From contig CAYNYF010000025.1 of NCBI GenBank assembly GCA_964401385.1, positions 1 through 51,356 of the forward strand: a DNA stretch of 51,356 nucleotides, written 5' to 3'. The translations under genes were made by a program, and so were the position numbers. Each line of letters begins with the position of its first letter. Positions within the stretch are counted from its first letter, which is position 1. A model generated the notes under the pieces. It did no database searches and had not been told where the DNA came from. It worked only from the letters and a program-made list of their open reading frames with translations. Below, one piece after another: positions 8,981 through 16,879 of the stretch. This DNA comes from CAYNYF01 sp964401385 (GTDB lineage: Bacteria; Planctomycetota; Phycisphaerae; SM23-33).

Positions 8981-11338
8981 ATGAGAATGCGGAAAGCCAA
9001 GGTGCCGATGGCCTTGTGTGTGTTGCTGGCCGGTGCGGGCCTGCTCGCCCAGACCCCCGGCAGCGCCGAAGACAAACCCACCGACAAGACCCTGATCTAC
9101 TGGGAGGAGTACATCCAGAAGCAGTTCAAGGAGCTGACCTTCAGGATGTTGGAGGTGGCCAAGCTGCTGGAGGAAAGCGAGCCCGCCGCCGCCCGCGCCA
9201 TCCGCCAGGCAGTGGACCAAGCCCAGCGATCCCTGATTGACCACAACATGTCCCAGGTCGTCGAGTACCTCCAGAAGGGCCTGGTCGCAATGGCCGGCAC
9301 CACCCAGGGGGCCGTCATCGACGACCTCAAGAAAGTCCTGCTGACGCTGGAGAGCAGCACCGCCGATCTGGACGAGCTGACGCGGCGGATTCGCGACTGG
9401 GAGGCGACACTCAAGCAGATCGACAAGCTCGCCGAGCGCGAGGCCGAGCTTCAGCAGGAATCCAACATCGCCGCCCGGGGCAAGGAAATCAGCGAGCGGA
9501 TGCAGCAGTTGGCCAGCAAGCTCCGGGGTCTGATTGCGCGCCAGAAGGACCTGCGCGACAAGACCCGCAAGCTTCCGGCGGGCGACCCGGTCGTGGGGGC
9601 ACTCAGCGACGCCCGCCGGGAAATTCGAAAGCTGATCGCCGATCAGGGCGGGCTGAACGAGCAGACCGGCAGCGCCACCCCCGGGCGGCTGCTCCTGGCC
9701 GGGCAGCGCCAGAAGGAGCTGGGGGGCCGGGCAAAGAACGTCTCGGGCAAGCTGGACGGGCTGGTCAAAGACCCGAAGGCCTCCGGCGTCCTTGGTAAGG
9801 CGGGCGCGGCCGGGGCAGCAAAGGCCGCCGCCGAGCACGCGGGCAAGGCCGCCGGGGAGATGGGCAAGTCGGCCGGCAAACTGGACGCCACCGACGCGCC
9901 CGGGGCTCGCCCGCATCAAGAGCAGGCGATTCACGACCTCCAGAACGCCGAGAAGGCCCTGACGGATGCGATCAACAAGCTCAGTGCCGGCAGCGGGGCC
10001 AGCGGCCTGGCCAAGAACCAGGCCGCGCTGGGCCAGGAGACGGCCGCCCTTGCCGGCGATGTCAAGGACGCCATGTCGGCGGCCGGCGCCGGCTCGGAGG
10101 CACAGTCCGGCCAGTCCGGCCAATCGGGGCAATCGGGTCAGTCAGGGCAGTCAGGGCAATCCGGTCAGTCGGGTCAATCGGGCCAGTCGGGTCAGTCGGG
10201 GCAGTCCGGCTCGCAAGCCGCCCAGCAGAACAATCTCGACCGCGCCGCCGGCCACATGGACCGAGCCTCCCAGCAACTCAGCGAGCAGGACAAGAGCCGA
10301 GCCGCTGACTCCCAGACCAAGGCCCTGGAGGAAATGGAAGGCACGGCCCGCCAGCTCGGCGAGCTTGCCCGGAAGATCCTCGAGAGGGCCCGGAAGGCCG
10401 ACCTGACAAAGCAGAAGCAGGAGCAGGACGTCACCGGCGAGCAGACCCGCCAACTGGCCGAGAAGATGGAAAAGTCCGGCGAGGGCGGCAAGCCCACACC
10501 CGGGCAGAAGTCGGTCGCCGGCGCCCGGAAGTCCATGCAGCAGGCCTCCAAGCAACTGGGCGGCGGCAACGCCTCCGGCGCCTCCCAGAGCCAGGGACAG
10601 GCCACCCGGCAGCTCCGCGACGCCGGAGGAGAGCTTCGCCGGGCGATCGCCCAGGCCCGCGAGGCGGCCCAGCAGGAGGCGCTGGCCAGGATCGACGCGA
10701 TGCTGACGCAGGTTCTCATCGCCCAGCGCAACATCACCAGGACCACCGCCGCCACCCACGCCAAGCGCGCCGGCAACGCGTACGAGCGGACGGAGGTGCT
10801 CAAGCTGGCGGAGCTGTCCGACGGCGAAGGCACTCTGGCCGAGAAGGTCCGGAAGGTGCTGAAGATGGTGCGCGGCGAGGGCACCACGGCCGTGTTCCCC
10901 ATCGTGCTGGACGAAACGCGGGCGGACCTGTCCAACGTCCAGGGCCTGCTGGCTAAGAAGCAGGCCGGGGTCCTGACGCAGTCGATTCAGAAGGACATCG
11001 AGAAGAACCTGGAAGACATGATCGCCGCCCTCCAGAAGGAGATGCGCCGCCGCAAGCAGCAGGGCGGAGGCGGAGGCGGCGGGGGCGGCGGCAAGGCGCC
11101 GTTGGTGCCGCCGGTGGCGGAGCTGAAGATGCTCCGGACCCTCCAGAAGCAGGTCAACGGCAGGACCATCCGGCTGGACGGGCAGGTGCGGGCCCGGGCA
11201 GTATCGGAAACGGAATCGAAGGTCCAGCACAGAATCCTGGGCGACCGCCAGGGAAGACTTGCCGAAATGACTAAGACGCTGGGCCAGAAGCTCCAGCGCC
11301 AACGGGGCCGCCCCCAGCGGCGCGTGGAGGCCCCTTGA
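8981..11338 (+). CDS. Secreted coiled-coil protein with QSG tandem repeat
   Basis: I choose the ATG at 8981, preceded by GGAGG, instead of the GTG at 8912 that overlaps the previous stop. It gives a clear signal peptide (basic MRMRKAK, hydrophobic core, cleavage near AQTPGSAE). The 785-residue product is mostly charged alpha-helix or coiled coil, rich in Lys, Glu, Gln and Ala. It is interrupted by a low-complexity Gln-Ser-Gly run (about residues 375-410) and a poly-Gly run (about residues 697-705). No enzymatic motif is seen. It lies in the MoxR/BatA operon between a membrane protein and a small secreted protein, so a periplasmic scaffold role is plausible but only inferred. Confidence 0.75.
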   Translation: MRMRKAKVPMALCVLLAGAGLLAQTPGSAEDKPTDKTLIYWEEYIQKQFKELTFRMLEVAKLLEESEPAAARAIRQAVDQAQRSLIDHNMSQVVEYLQKGLVAMAGTTQGAVIDDLKKVLLTLESSTADLDELTRRIRDWEATLKQIDKLAEREAELQQESNIAARGKEISERMQQLASKLRGLIARQKDLRDKTRKLPAGDPVVGALSDARREIRKLIADQGGLNEQTGSATPGRLLLAGQRQKELGGRAKNVSGKLDGLVKDPKASGVLGKAGAAGAAKAAAEHAGKAAGEMGKSAGKLDATDAPGARPHQEQAIHDLQNAEKALTDAINKLSAGSGASGLAKNQAALGQETAALAGDVKDAMSAAGAGSEAQSGQSGQSGQSGQSGQSGQSGQSGQSGQSGQSGQSGSQAAQQNNLDRAAGHMDRASQQLSEQDKSRAADSQTKALEEMEGTARQLGELARKILERARKADLTKQKQEQDVTGEQTRQLAEKMEKSGEGGKPTPGQKSVAGARKSMQQASKQLGGGNASGASQSQGQATRQLRDAGGELRRAIAQAREAAQQEALARIDAMLTQVLIAQRNITRTTAATHAKRAGNAYERTEVLKLAELSDGEGTLAEKVRKVLKMVRGEGTTAVFPIVLDETRADLSNVQGLLAKKQAGVLTQSIQKDIEKNLEDMIAALQKEMRRRKQQGGGGGGGGGGKAPLVPPVAELKMLRTLQKQVNGRTIRLDGQVRARAVSETESKVQHRILGDRQGRLAEMTKTLGQKLQRQRGRPQRRVEAP
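10103..10210 (+). repeat. In-frame 9-bp tandem repeat (12 x Gln-Ser-Gly)
   Basis: Twelve consecutive 9-bp units encode Gln-Ser-Gly. The units alternate synonymous codons (tcc/tcg/tca, ggc/ggg/ggt), so the DNA repeat is imperfect while the peptide repeat is perfect. It forms a flexible linker between two helical regions and could change copy number by slippage without shifting the frame. Confidence 0.95.
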
Positions 11339-11354
11339 GGCCGAGGAGGCAAAA

Positions 11355-12539
11355 ATGAACGGTAAGCACTTGCTGTGGGCCGGCTTGCTGGTCCTGGCCG
11401 CGTGCGGGCTCACCTGGGGCCAGGCCCCCCAGCCGGCCCCAACGGAGGCCGAAGTCCTCAGCCCCGAGCAGTTGCAGAAATTCTTCGAGCAGGCGCGGGT
11501 CCGGCGGCTCTCGATGGAGCGGGCCCAGGTGACGGCCGAGATCGAGGGCGGACAGCTAATGGTCCTGGACGAAGACCGCATCAAAGAGGCGGTCAAGCAC
11601 CTCTCGACCGGAGCAAAGAACACCTGGGAGGACAACGCCGAGCGCACCTGCCGGGCATTCGGCATGGTGCACCCGCGCTTCGGACGGGCCCTGGAGAAGT
11701 TCCGCAAGGGCGACTGCGAACGGGCCGCCCAGGACTTCAAGGCGATCATCAGCACCAGCGAGCGCGACACGAGCTATTTCGCCGCGGCCAAGCGGTTCTG
11801 CTACGCCGAGGCCCTGGCCGGCCTGGACAGGAATGAAGACGCGGTGGAGGCCTATCTCGACCTGGTCACGGCCATGCCCGATCGGTTCAGCTTCGCCGCC
11901 CTGTCTCTGCTGGAGGCCGGGCGGTTGTATGAGAAGATGCACCGGCGACTGAACGCCATGGGCCTGTACCAGGCGTGGATAGAGAGTTTCGGCCTGCTGG
12001 ACCCGACCACGGCCAGGAAGCTGGCCGAGCTGACCGAGAGTATTATCGCCGACTACAAGGACCCGCTGGGCACGCTGTCGACAAAGATGACCGACGTGGA
12101 GCAGCGCCTGCTGGCGACCGACAGCGGACGCACGACCCAGGAAAGGCAGAGAGACATCATCATCATGCTGGACGACCTGATCGCCACCGCCGAGGAGCAA
12201 TCCGGCGGCGGACAGGGACAGAGCCAACAGCAGGGCCGGCGCAAGAACGGCGGCAAGAGCGACTGCCAGGGCCAGGCCAGCGGTGCCGGCTCCGGCCGGC
12301 CCGCCGGCCTGGGCGTCCCATCCAGTCCGGCCAAGGTCAGCGCCCTGGTCGGCGGGGCGGTGGTCCGGCCGACGGGCCTGAGCAAAATCCGACCGTCCGA
12401 TCCCAGCGACGACTGGGGCCGGCTGCCGCCGCGCCAGCGCGAAGAGCTGCTCAAGAGGTTTCAGGAGAGCATGCCGGAGCGCTATCGCGAGATGATCCGC
12501 GATTATTATCGCGCTCTGGCCTCCGACCGGGGCGGGTAG
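11355..12539 (+). CDS. Secreted helical-repeat (TPR-like) protein
   Basis: The start is supported by GAGGAGG seven bases before the ATG. The 394-residue product has a signal peptide (MNGKHLLWAGLLVLAACGLTWGQ). Residues 100-235 look like alpha-helical TPR-type repeats, with segments such as FRKGDCERAAQDFKAI and FCYAEALAGLDRNEDAVEAY. A low-complexity Gly/Gln stretch (about 278-305) leads to a short conserved tail containing LPPRQREELLKRFQESMPERYREMI, which is frequent in planctomycete proteins of this locus. It is 16 bp downstream of the coiled-coil gene and 4 bp upstream of the next gene, so it is surely co-transcribed. It is probably an accessory envelope subunit. Confidence 0.75.
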   Translation: MNGKHLLWAGLLVLAACGLTWGQAPQPAPTEAEVLSPEQLQKFFEQARVRRLSMERAQVTAEIEGGQLMVLDEDRIKEAVKHLSTGAKNTWEDNAERTCRAFGMVHPRFGRALEKFRKGDCERAAQDFKAIISTSERDTSYFAAAKRFCYAEALAGLDRNEDAVEAYLDLVTAMPDRFSFAALSLLEAGRLYEKMHRRLNAMGLYQAWIESFGLLDPTTARKLAELTESIIADYKDPLGTLSTKMTDVEQRLLATDSGRTTQERQRDIIIMLDDLIATAEEQSGGGQGQSQQQGRRKNGGKSDCQGQASGAGSGRPAGLGVPSSPAKVSALVGGAVVRPTGLSKIRPSDPSDDWGRLPPRQREELLKRFQESMPERYREMIRDYYRALASDRGG

Positions 12540-12543
12540 GGCA

Positions 12544-13776
12544 GTGAAACGACGGGCGGCGACAGCTTGGCTCCTGCTGCCGGTGGGGCTGGCGGCGGCG
12601 GCGGGGCAAACGACCCAACCCGCCCACGGCGGGCCGCCGGCGGAGATCATCACCGTCGACGGGACGAGCTTCCGCGGGCGCCTGGAGGGCATCGACGCAG
12701 CCGGGGCGGCGCTGGCCACGCCTGAGGGGACCCGCAAGATCCCTCGCCGCCGGCTATGGCTGATCCGGCTCGATGAGAGTGATGAGCTGTTGCGCCGCGC
12801 CGGCCAGAAGGCCATCATCCTCGCCCCGGAAGGCATGCTGGGGATCGAGCGCCTCCAAGTCGGCGACGGAAAGATCTCGGTGGACAGCGCCCTGCTGGGC
12901 GGGGCGACGCTGGACTTGCACGCCGCGGCGGCGATCTACCTGCCCGCGGCCTCCCAGCGACCGGCGGTGCTGGAGGGGCGGCTTGAGGAATTCAAGCTTC
13001 CCCGCGCCGGCAGGGACTATCTGATCGCCGCGGACAAGGACGGGAATCTCTCCCCGTACCCCGGCGTGCTCAAGGCGATTGCCTCCGGCCGGGCCACCTT
13101 CGAGCTGAACAAGGCTGACCGCACGATCGACCTGCCGTCCGTGCGCGTGATTGCGCTGGCGCCGCTTCCGCGGGCGGTCCGGGTCCCGGCGGGCGTGATC
13201 GCGGGCAAGGACGGCTCGGCCGTGCCGTTCACCTCCCTGCGCCTTTCCGGCTCCAAGCTCTCCATCGCCGGCGAGGGCCTGACCGCGGAGGCGGCCAACC
13301 TTTCGGCCGTGGCCCAGATCCGATTCCGCTCCGACAAACTGGTGTACCTGGCGGACCTGAAGCCGGCAAAGGTCGTCCAGGCGGGCATGTTCGACGTGGC
13401 CTTCCCCTTCGGCCGAGACCGCAGCGCCGCCCGCGGGCCCATCCGCCTGGGCGGCGCAACCTACCCCCACGGACTGGGCCTGCACAGCCGATGCGAGCTG
13501 ACCTACGAGCTGGGTGGCGAGTACGTGACCTTCGCCGCCACCGCCGGCATCGACGCCGCCGGCGGCAGCCGCGGCAACGCCACGCTGACGGTCTTCGGCG
13601 ACGGAAAGCAACTGACGGGCCAGCCGCTCAAGCTCGCCGGCGGCGCCCGCCCGGTGCCGATCCGCTGCGACGTGACCGGGGTGAAGAAGCTGACGATCCT
13701 GGCCGACTACGGCGACGACGGCATCGACGTCGGCGACTACGTGGACCTCGCCGACGCCCGGCTGATCCGCCCGTAG
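12544..13776 (+). CDS. Secreted NPCBM-type domain protein
   Basis: This 410-residue protein starts with GTG four bases after the previous stop. A short signal peptide runs to about residue 21 and is followed by a TTQP linker. Residues 35-75 (ITVDGTSFRGRLEGID, then KIPRRRLWLIRL) resemble the small beta-barrel leader common in planctomycete secreted proteins. The C-terminal 130 residues match the NPCBM/NEW2 pattern: GGATYPHGLGLHSR, then an ELGGEY and A-x-x-GID segment, and DYGDDGIDVGDYVDLADARL at the end. That module is a putative carbohydrate-binding domain. As the last gene of the MoxR-led series, it may anchor the complex to a surface glycan; this is an inference. Confidence 0.78.
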   Translation: MKRRAATAWLLLPVGLAAAAGQTTQPAHGGPPAEIITVDGTSFRGRLEGIDAAGAALATPEGTRKIPRRRLWLIRLDESDELLRRAGQKAIILAPEGMLGIERLQVGDGKISVDSALLGGATLDLHAAAAIYLPAASQRPAVLEGRLEEFKLPRAGRDYLIAADKDGNLSPYPGVLKAIASGRATFELNKADRTIDLPSVRVIALAPLPRAVRVPAGVIAGKDGSAVPFTSLRLSGSKLSIAGEGLTAEAANLSAVAQIRFRSDKLVYLADLKPAKVVQAGMFDVAFPFGRDRSAARGPIRLGGATYPHGLGLHSRCELTYELGGEYVTFAATAGIDAAGGSRGNATLTVFGDGKQLTGQPLKLAGGARPVPIRCDVTGVKKLTILADYGDDGIDVGDYVDLADARLIRP

Positions 13777-13797
13777 CCCCCGCCGGGCCGATTTCCT

Positions 13798-13825
13798 TTG
13801 TCCTTCCCGCCGGGCGGCATAGAAT
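13798..13825 (+). promoter_or_regulatory. Putative promoter of queG (leaderless)
   Basis: A -35-like TTGTCC (13798-13803) and a -10-like TAGAAT (13820-13825) are separated by 16 bp. Only seven bases lie between the -10 box and the ATG at 13833, so transcription would begin at or next to the start codon. The other ATG, at 13824, lies inside the -10 box. Confidence 0.5.
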
Positions 13826-13832
13826 GGCCTTC

Positions 13833-14867
13833 ATGATCGATCCCGCGGAGGCCAAAGCGCTTATCGTTCGCCTGGCCGGCGAGCTGGGCTTTGCCCGCGT
13901 CGGCATCGCCCCGGCCGGGCCCGCCAGGGAGGCTCGGCGCTTCCGGGAGTTCCTCGCCGCCGGCTGCCACGCGGGAATGGCGTACTTGGCGCGCGATCCG
14001 GAAAAGCGCTGCGACGCGCGGAACGCGCTCGAGGGCGCCGCCTCGGTCATCTGCCTGGCCGGGTCGTATGCCCCGCGCCCGAAGGACGCCGCCGGCGGCC
14101 ACGTGGCCCGCTACGCCCGCGGCCGCGACTACCACCGATTGCTCCGCCGCCGCTGCAAGCGGCTCATCGCCGAACTGGCCAAGGTCGCCCCGAACCTCGC
14201 GGCGCGGATCTGCGTGGACACCGCCCCGCTGCTGGAGCGAGATCTGGCCGCGGCGGCCGGACTGGGCTGGATCGGGCGAAACGGCTGCCTGATCGATCGC
14301 CGACTGGGCAGCTACCTGCTCCTGGCCGAGATCGTCACCAACCTGCCGCTGGCGCCCGACGAGCCCGTCAAGAACCGCTGCGGCGCATGCCGGGCGTGCG
14401 TCGACGCCTGCCCCACGGCGGCGATCCGCGAGGACGGACTGGTGGATGCTCGACGATGCATCAGCTACCTGACCATCGAGCATCGGGGAATGATCCCCGT
14501 GGAGTTGCGGGCCGCGATGGGGCAGCATCTCTTCGGCTGCGACATCTGTCAGGAGGTCTGCCCGTGGAACCGCCGCGTGCCCGCCGGCGAAGCGGAACTC
14601 CGCGGTCCGACGGAGCTGGCGGGGACACCGCTGGAAACCGTGTTGAACTGGTCCGAGCCGGACTGGGACCGGGCCACTCGCGGCACGGCCGCAAGGCGGG
14701 CCAAGTACGATGTTTTCCTTCGCAACGCGGCAATCGCCGCCGGCAACGCGGGCGATCCGACCGCGACGGCCGCACTCACCCGGCTGGCCGGGCGCCGCGT
14801 GCCGCTCGTGGCCGAGGCCGCGCGCTGGGCGCTGACGCGGATCGCACAGCCCGCGCAATCCCCATGA
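13833..14867 (+). CDS. queG: Epoxyqueuosine reductase
   Basis: QueG reduces epoxyqueuosine in tRNA to queuosine using cobalamin and two [4Fe-4S] clusters. The 344-residue product shows both ferredoxin-like motifs, CGACRACVDACP (near residue 186) and CDICQEVCPWN (near residue 236). It also shows the conserved ICVDTAPLLER and GLGWIGRNGCLI segments of the cobalamin-binding core. The C-terminus ends in a short HEAT-like helical repeat, usual for the family. I start it at the ATG at 13833 because the alternative ATG nine bases upstream overlaps the -10 box. folE follows 80 bp downstream, and FolE makes the first intermediate of queuosine precursor synthesis, so the pairing is functionally sensible. 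Confidence 0.93.
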   Translation: MIDPAEAKALIVRLAGELGFARVGIAPAGPAREARRFREFLAAGCHAGMAYLARDPEKRCDARNALEGAASVICLAGSYAPRPKDAAGGHVARYARGRDYHRLLRRRCKRLIAELAKVAPNLAARICVDTAPLLERDLAAAAGLGWIGRNGCLIDRRLGSYLLLAEIVTNLPLAPDEPVKNRCGACRACVDACPTAAIREDGLVDARRCISYLTIEHRGMIPVELRAAMGQHLFGCDICQEVCPWNRRVPAGEAELRGPTELAGTPLETVLNWSEPDWDRATRGTAARRAKYDVFLRNAAIAAGNAGDPTATAALTRLAGRRVPLVAEAARWALTRIAQPAQSP

Positions 14868-14947
14868 CGCCCTCGCAACAGTATTTGACCCGCTCCGCCC
14901 GAGGTCGTACTTGTATGAGGGTTGCCGCAGACGTCAGGAGATGACAC

Positions 14948-15529
14948 ATGACCAAGAAAGTGACGACCCACGGGGTTGCTTCGGAGCGCATCGCCAACGC
15001 CGTTCGCGAAATCCTGCTGGCCATCGGCGAAGACCCGGACCGGGAAGGATTGCAGGGAACGCCCAATCGTATCGCCCGCATGTACGAGGAGCTGTTCGCC
15101 GGCCTCCAGGAGGACCCGACCCGGCATTTCCAGGCGTTCTTCCAAGAGCAGTACGACGAGATGGTCGTGCTCCGTGGCATTTCGTTTCACAGCATGTGCG
15201 AGCACCATCTCCTGCCCTTCATGGGAAGCGCCCACGTGGCCTACATCCCTCGCGGCAAGCTGGTGGGAATCAGCAAGCTGGCGCGGACGGTCGACGCCTT
15301 CGCCCGCCGGCCCCAGGTGCAGGAGCGGCTGACAAGTCAGATTGCCGACCTGATCATGGACCAGCTCAACCCCAGGGGCGTGGCCGTGGTGCTGGAGGCC
15401 CAGCACACGTGCATGACCATCCGGGGTGTGAAGAAGCCCGGCTCCGTGCTGGTCACCTCGGCCCTCCGCGGGCTGTGCAAGACCTCCCCCGCCACCCGCA
15501 GCGAAGCCATGAGCCTGCTGCGCCCTTAA
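14948..15529 (+). CDS. folE: GTP cyclohydrolase I
   Basis: FolE converts GTP to 7,8-dihydroneopterin triphosphate, the entry point to folate and to queuosine precursors. The 193-residue product has the family length. It carries the zinc-site motif MCEHHLLPF, the substrate segment GISKLAR, and the second zinc Cys in QHTCMTIRGVKKPG. AGGAG lies eight bases before the ATG. It follows queG in the same direction, which suggests a link to queuosine as well as folate. It is convergent with the next gene, with only 14 bp between the two stop codons. Confidence 0.96.
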   Translation: MTKKVTTHGVASERIANAVREILLAIGEDPDREGLQGTPNRIARMYEELFAGLQEDPTRHFQAFFQEQYDEMVVLRGISFHSMCEHHLLPFMGSAHVAYIPRGKLVGISKLARTVDAFARRPQVQERLTSQIADLIMDQLNPRGVAVVLEAQHTCMTIRGVKKPGSVLVTSALRGLCKTSPATRSEAMSLLRP

Positions 15530-15545
15530 GGGGGACGCTACCCCT
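15529..15545. terminator. Candidate bidirectional terminator hairpin
   Basis: AGGGG (15529-15533) and CCCCT (15541-15545) can pair around a seven-base loop, just between the convergent stop codons of folE and the minus-strand gene. The stem is short and only TATTTA follows on the plus strand, so termination strength is uncertain. Confidence 0.35.
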
Positions 15546-16272
15546 ATTTACTAAGCGTCCGCTCCATCGCCCGGCGGGAGATGACGACCTTCTTCACGTA
15601 GATCATGTCCTTGAGCGTCTGGCCGTACTTGCCGGCGGATCTCTCGTGGAGGACGAACGGCCCGCGGCGCTTGCCGCCGGATTCCACCCAGAGCGGCTGG
15701 CCCTTGACCGCCCCGGTGACGTGGGAATCGTCGATCAGGTGGAATTGCCATTGCAGGCGCCGGATGGGCCGGGTGCGGTCGGTGTCGACCTTCTCGTCGG
15801 AGCCCATCTCTTTCCAGCGCCACTCTCTTTCCATCCTCTCCTCGAGAACGACCGCGCGAACGCTCAGGACCGCCAGCGGCGGAATGTGCCGCCAGCGCTG
15901 CTCGGAGTTCACCCAGACTTCCCAGTTCCTATCGCGGGTGGTGTGGATTCCGCCGGCCAGAATTTCGCCGTTGGAGAGCACCACCACGCCCGGGAGGGCG
16001 TCGCCGCGACCGGAGCGGTCGCCCGGGCCGAAGGGGCCGCCCGGCGGCGGGCGGATGGCGGCGGTGGTGGTCGTCGGCCTGGCCTGGCCGAGCCAGAAGT
16101 CCAGGTCGGACGACGGCGCCGAGGTAGGCCCCTCCGCCGGTCCGGACGCGACCGTCGCGGCCGCCAGGACCAGCACCACTACCGCGGCCAGGGAACCGGC
16201 GGCGCCGCCACGACGGGCGGGGCGCTGCCGGCCCGCCGGCTTTCCGCTCCTGGCTGTTGAGTGTAAGAGCAT
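15544..16272 (-). CDS. Secreted or membrane-anchored hypothetical protein
   Basis: I do not recognise this 242-residue protein. A basic N-terminus precedes a hydrophobic stretch (about residues 26-43, AAGSLAAVVVLVLAAATVA), consistent with a signal peptide or anchor. A Thr/Pro/Gly-rich linker follows to about residue 90. The rest is compact and mixed in composition, starting VVVLSNGEILAGGI. That start recalls the small beta-barrel at the beginning of the NPCBM protein at 12.5 kb (VDGTSFRGRL), but the likeness is weak. The gene begins 13 bp after the macro-domain gene stop and is likely co-transcribed with it. Start-site support is poor, as no clear ribosome site was seen. Confidence 0.65.
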   Translation of the reverse strand: MLLHSTARSGKPAGRQRPARRGGAAGSLAAVVVLVLAAATVASGPAEGPTSAPSSDLDFWLGQARPTTTTAAIRPPPGGPFGPGDRSGRGDALPGVVVLSNGEILAGGIHTTRDRNWEVWVNSEQRWRHIPPLAVLSVRAVVLEERMEREWRWKEMGSDEKVDTDRTRPIRRLQWQFHLIDDSHVTGAVKGQPLWVESGGKRRGPFVLHERSAGKYGQTLKDMIYVKKVVISRRAMERTLSK

Positions 16273-16285
16273 CGTTGCGGCGGGC

Positions 16286-16807
16286 TCAGCCCTGCTTGCC
16301 GGCCATCTTCTCCCACTGCCGCCGGAAGGCCGCGCACGTCGGCTTGTCGAACAAGACCATGTAAATGTCCGTCAGCCTGCTGCCGGCGGCGAGGTGGCCT
16401 TCCACTTCGGTCAGCATGATCTCCGCACACCGTTTCACGTCGAACCCGGCTATTCCCGTTCCCACCGCGGGAAAGGCCAGCGTGCGGACGTCGGGGGTCC
16501 CCTCGGCGATCGCCAGGACGGCGCGGGTGGAGTCTCTCAGGGCCGCGGCGGTGGTCCTCCCGCCCAGCGACATCGAGGCCTGATGGATGACGTACCTTGC
16601 CGGAAGCTCGCCGGCGGTGGTGATGGCCGCCTGGCCGACCTTGACCGGTCCGTGGGCGTCGCAGGCGGCCTGGACGCCCGGCCCGCCCCGGCGCGCGATC
16701 GCCCCGGCCAGCCCGCCGCCGAGGACTAGATCGTTGTTGGCGGCGTTGACGATGGCGTCCACCTGATAGCCGGTCAGGTCGCCTTGCTCGATGTGCACTC
16801 TTGTCAC
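16286..16807 (-). CDS. Macro-domain protein (ADP-ribose / O-acetyl-ADP-ribose hydrolase type)
   Basis: The 173-residue protein is a single macro domain. It shows the ADP-ribose binding motifs IVNAANNDLVLGGGLAGAI near residues 19-37 and PAVGTGIAGFDV near residues 114-125. Such proteins remove ADP-ribose or deacetylate O-acetyl-ADP-ribose. The length fits the stand-alone bacterial form, and the NAAN motif argues for an active enzyme. The start is a GTG at 16807. It is divergent from ald across 72 bp, so both promoters must lie in that gap or in the gene ends. The substrate cannot be told from sequence. Confidence 0.9.
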   Translation of the reverse strand: MTRVHIEQGDLTGYQVDAIVNAANNDLVLGGGLAGAIARRGGPGVQAACDAHGPVKVGQAAITTAGELPARYVIHQASMSLGGRTTAAALRDSTRAVLAIAEGTPDVRTLAFPAVGTGIAGFDVKRCAEIMLTEVEGHLAAGSRLTDIYMVLFDKPTCAAFRRQWEKMAGKQG

Positions 16808-16829
16808 CGTTGGCCCTTGCGGTTATGTA
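16801..16829 (+). promoter_or_regulatory. Weak candidate promoter for ald
   Basis: TTGTCA (16801-16806, five of six -35 consensus bases) and TATGTA (16824-16829) are 17 bp apart. TATGAT at 16828-16833 is a better -10 but gives a 21-bp spacer. The -35 overlaps the start of the divergent macro gene. Confidence 0.3.
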
Positions 16830-16879
16830 TGATGCATCCGTGTCGGGTGGAATGCAACCACCGCTTGCGGGAGAGCTGT

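Noticed and set aside
13491..13832. N-terminal extension of queG overlapping the NPCBM gene
   Set aside because: The extension is Arg-rich shadow sequence of the upstream gene; queG homology begins after the ATG at 13833.
14885..14913. TTGACC with a 17-bp spaced TACTTG upstream of folE
   Set aside because: The -10 part matches consensus poorly, so I did not list it as a promoter.
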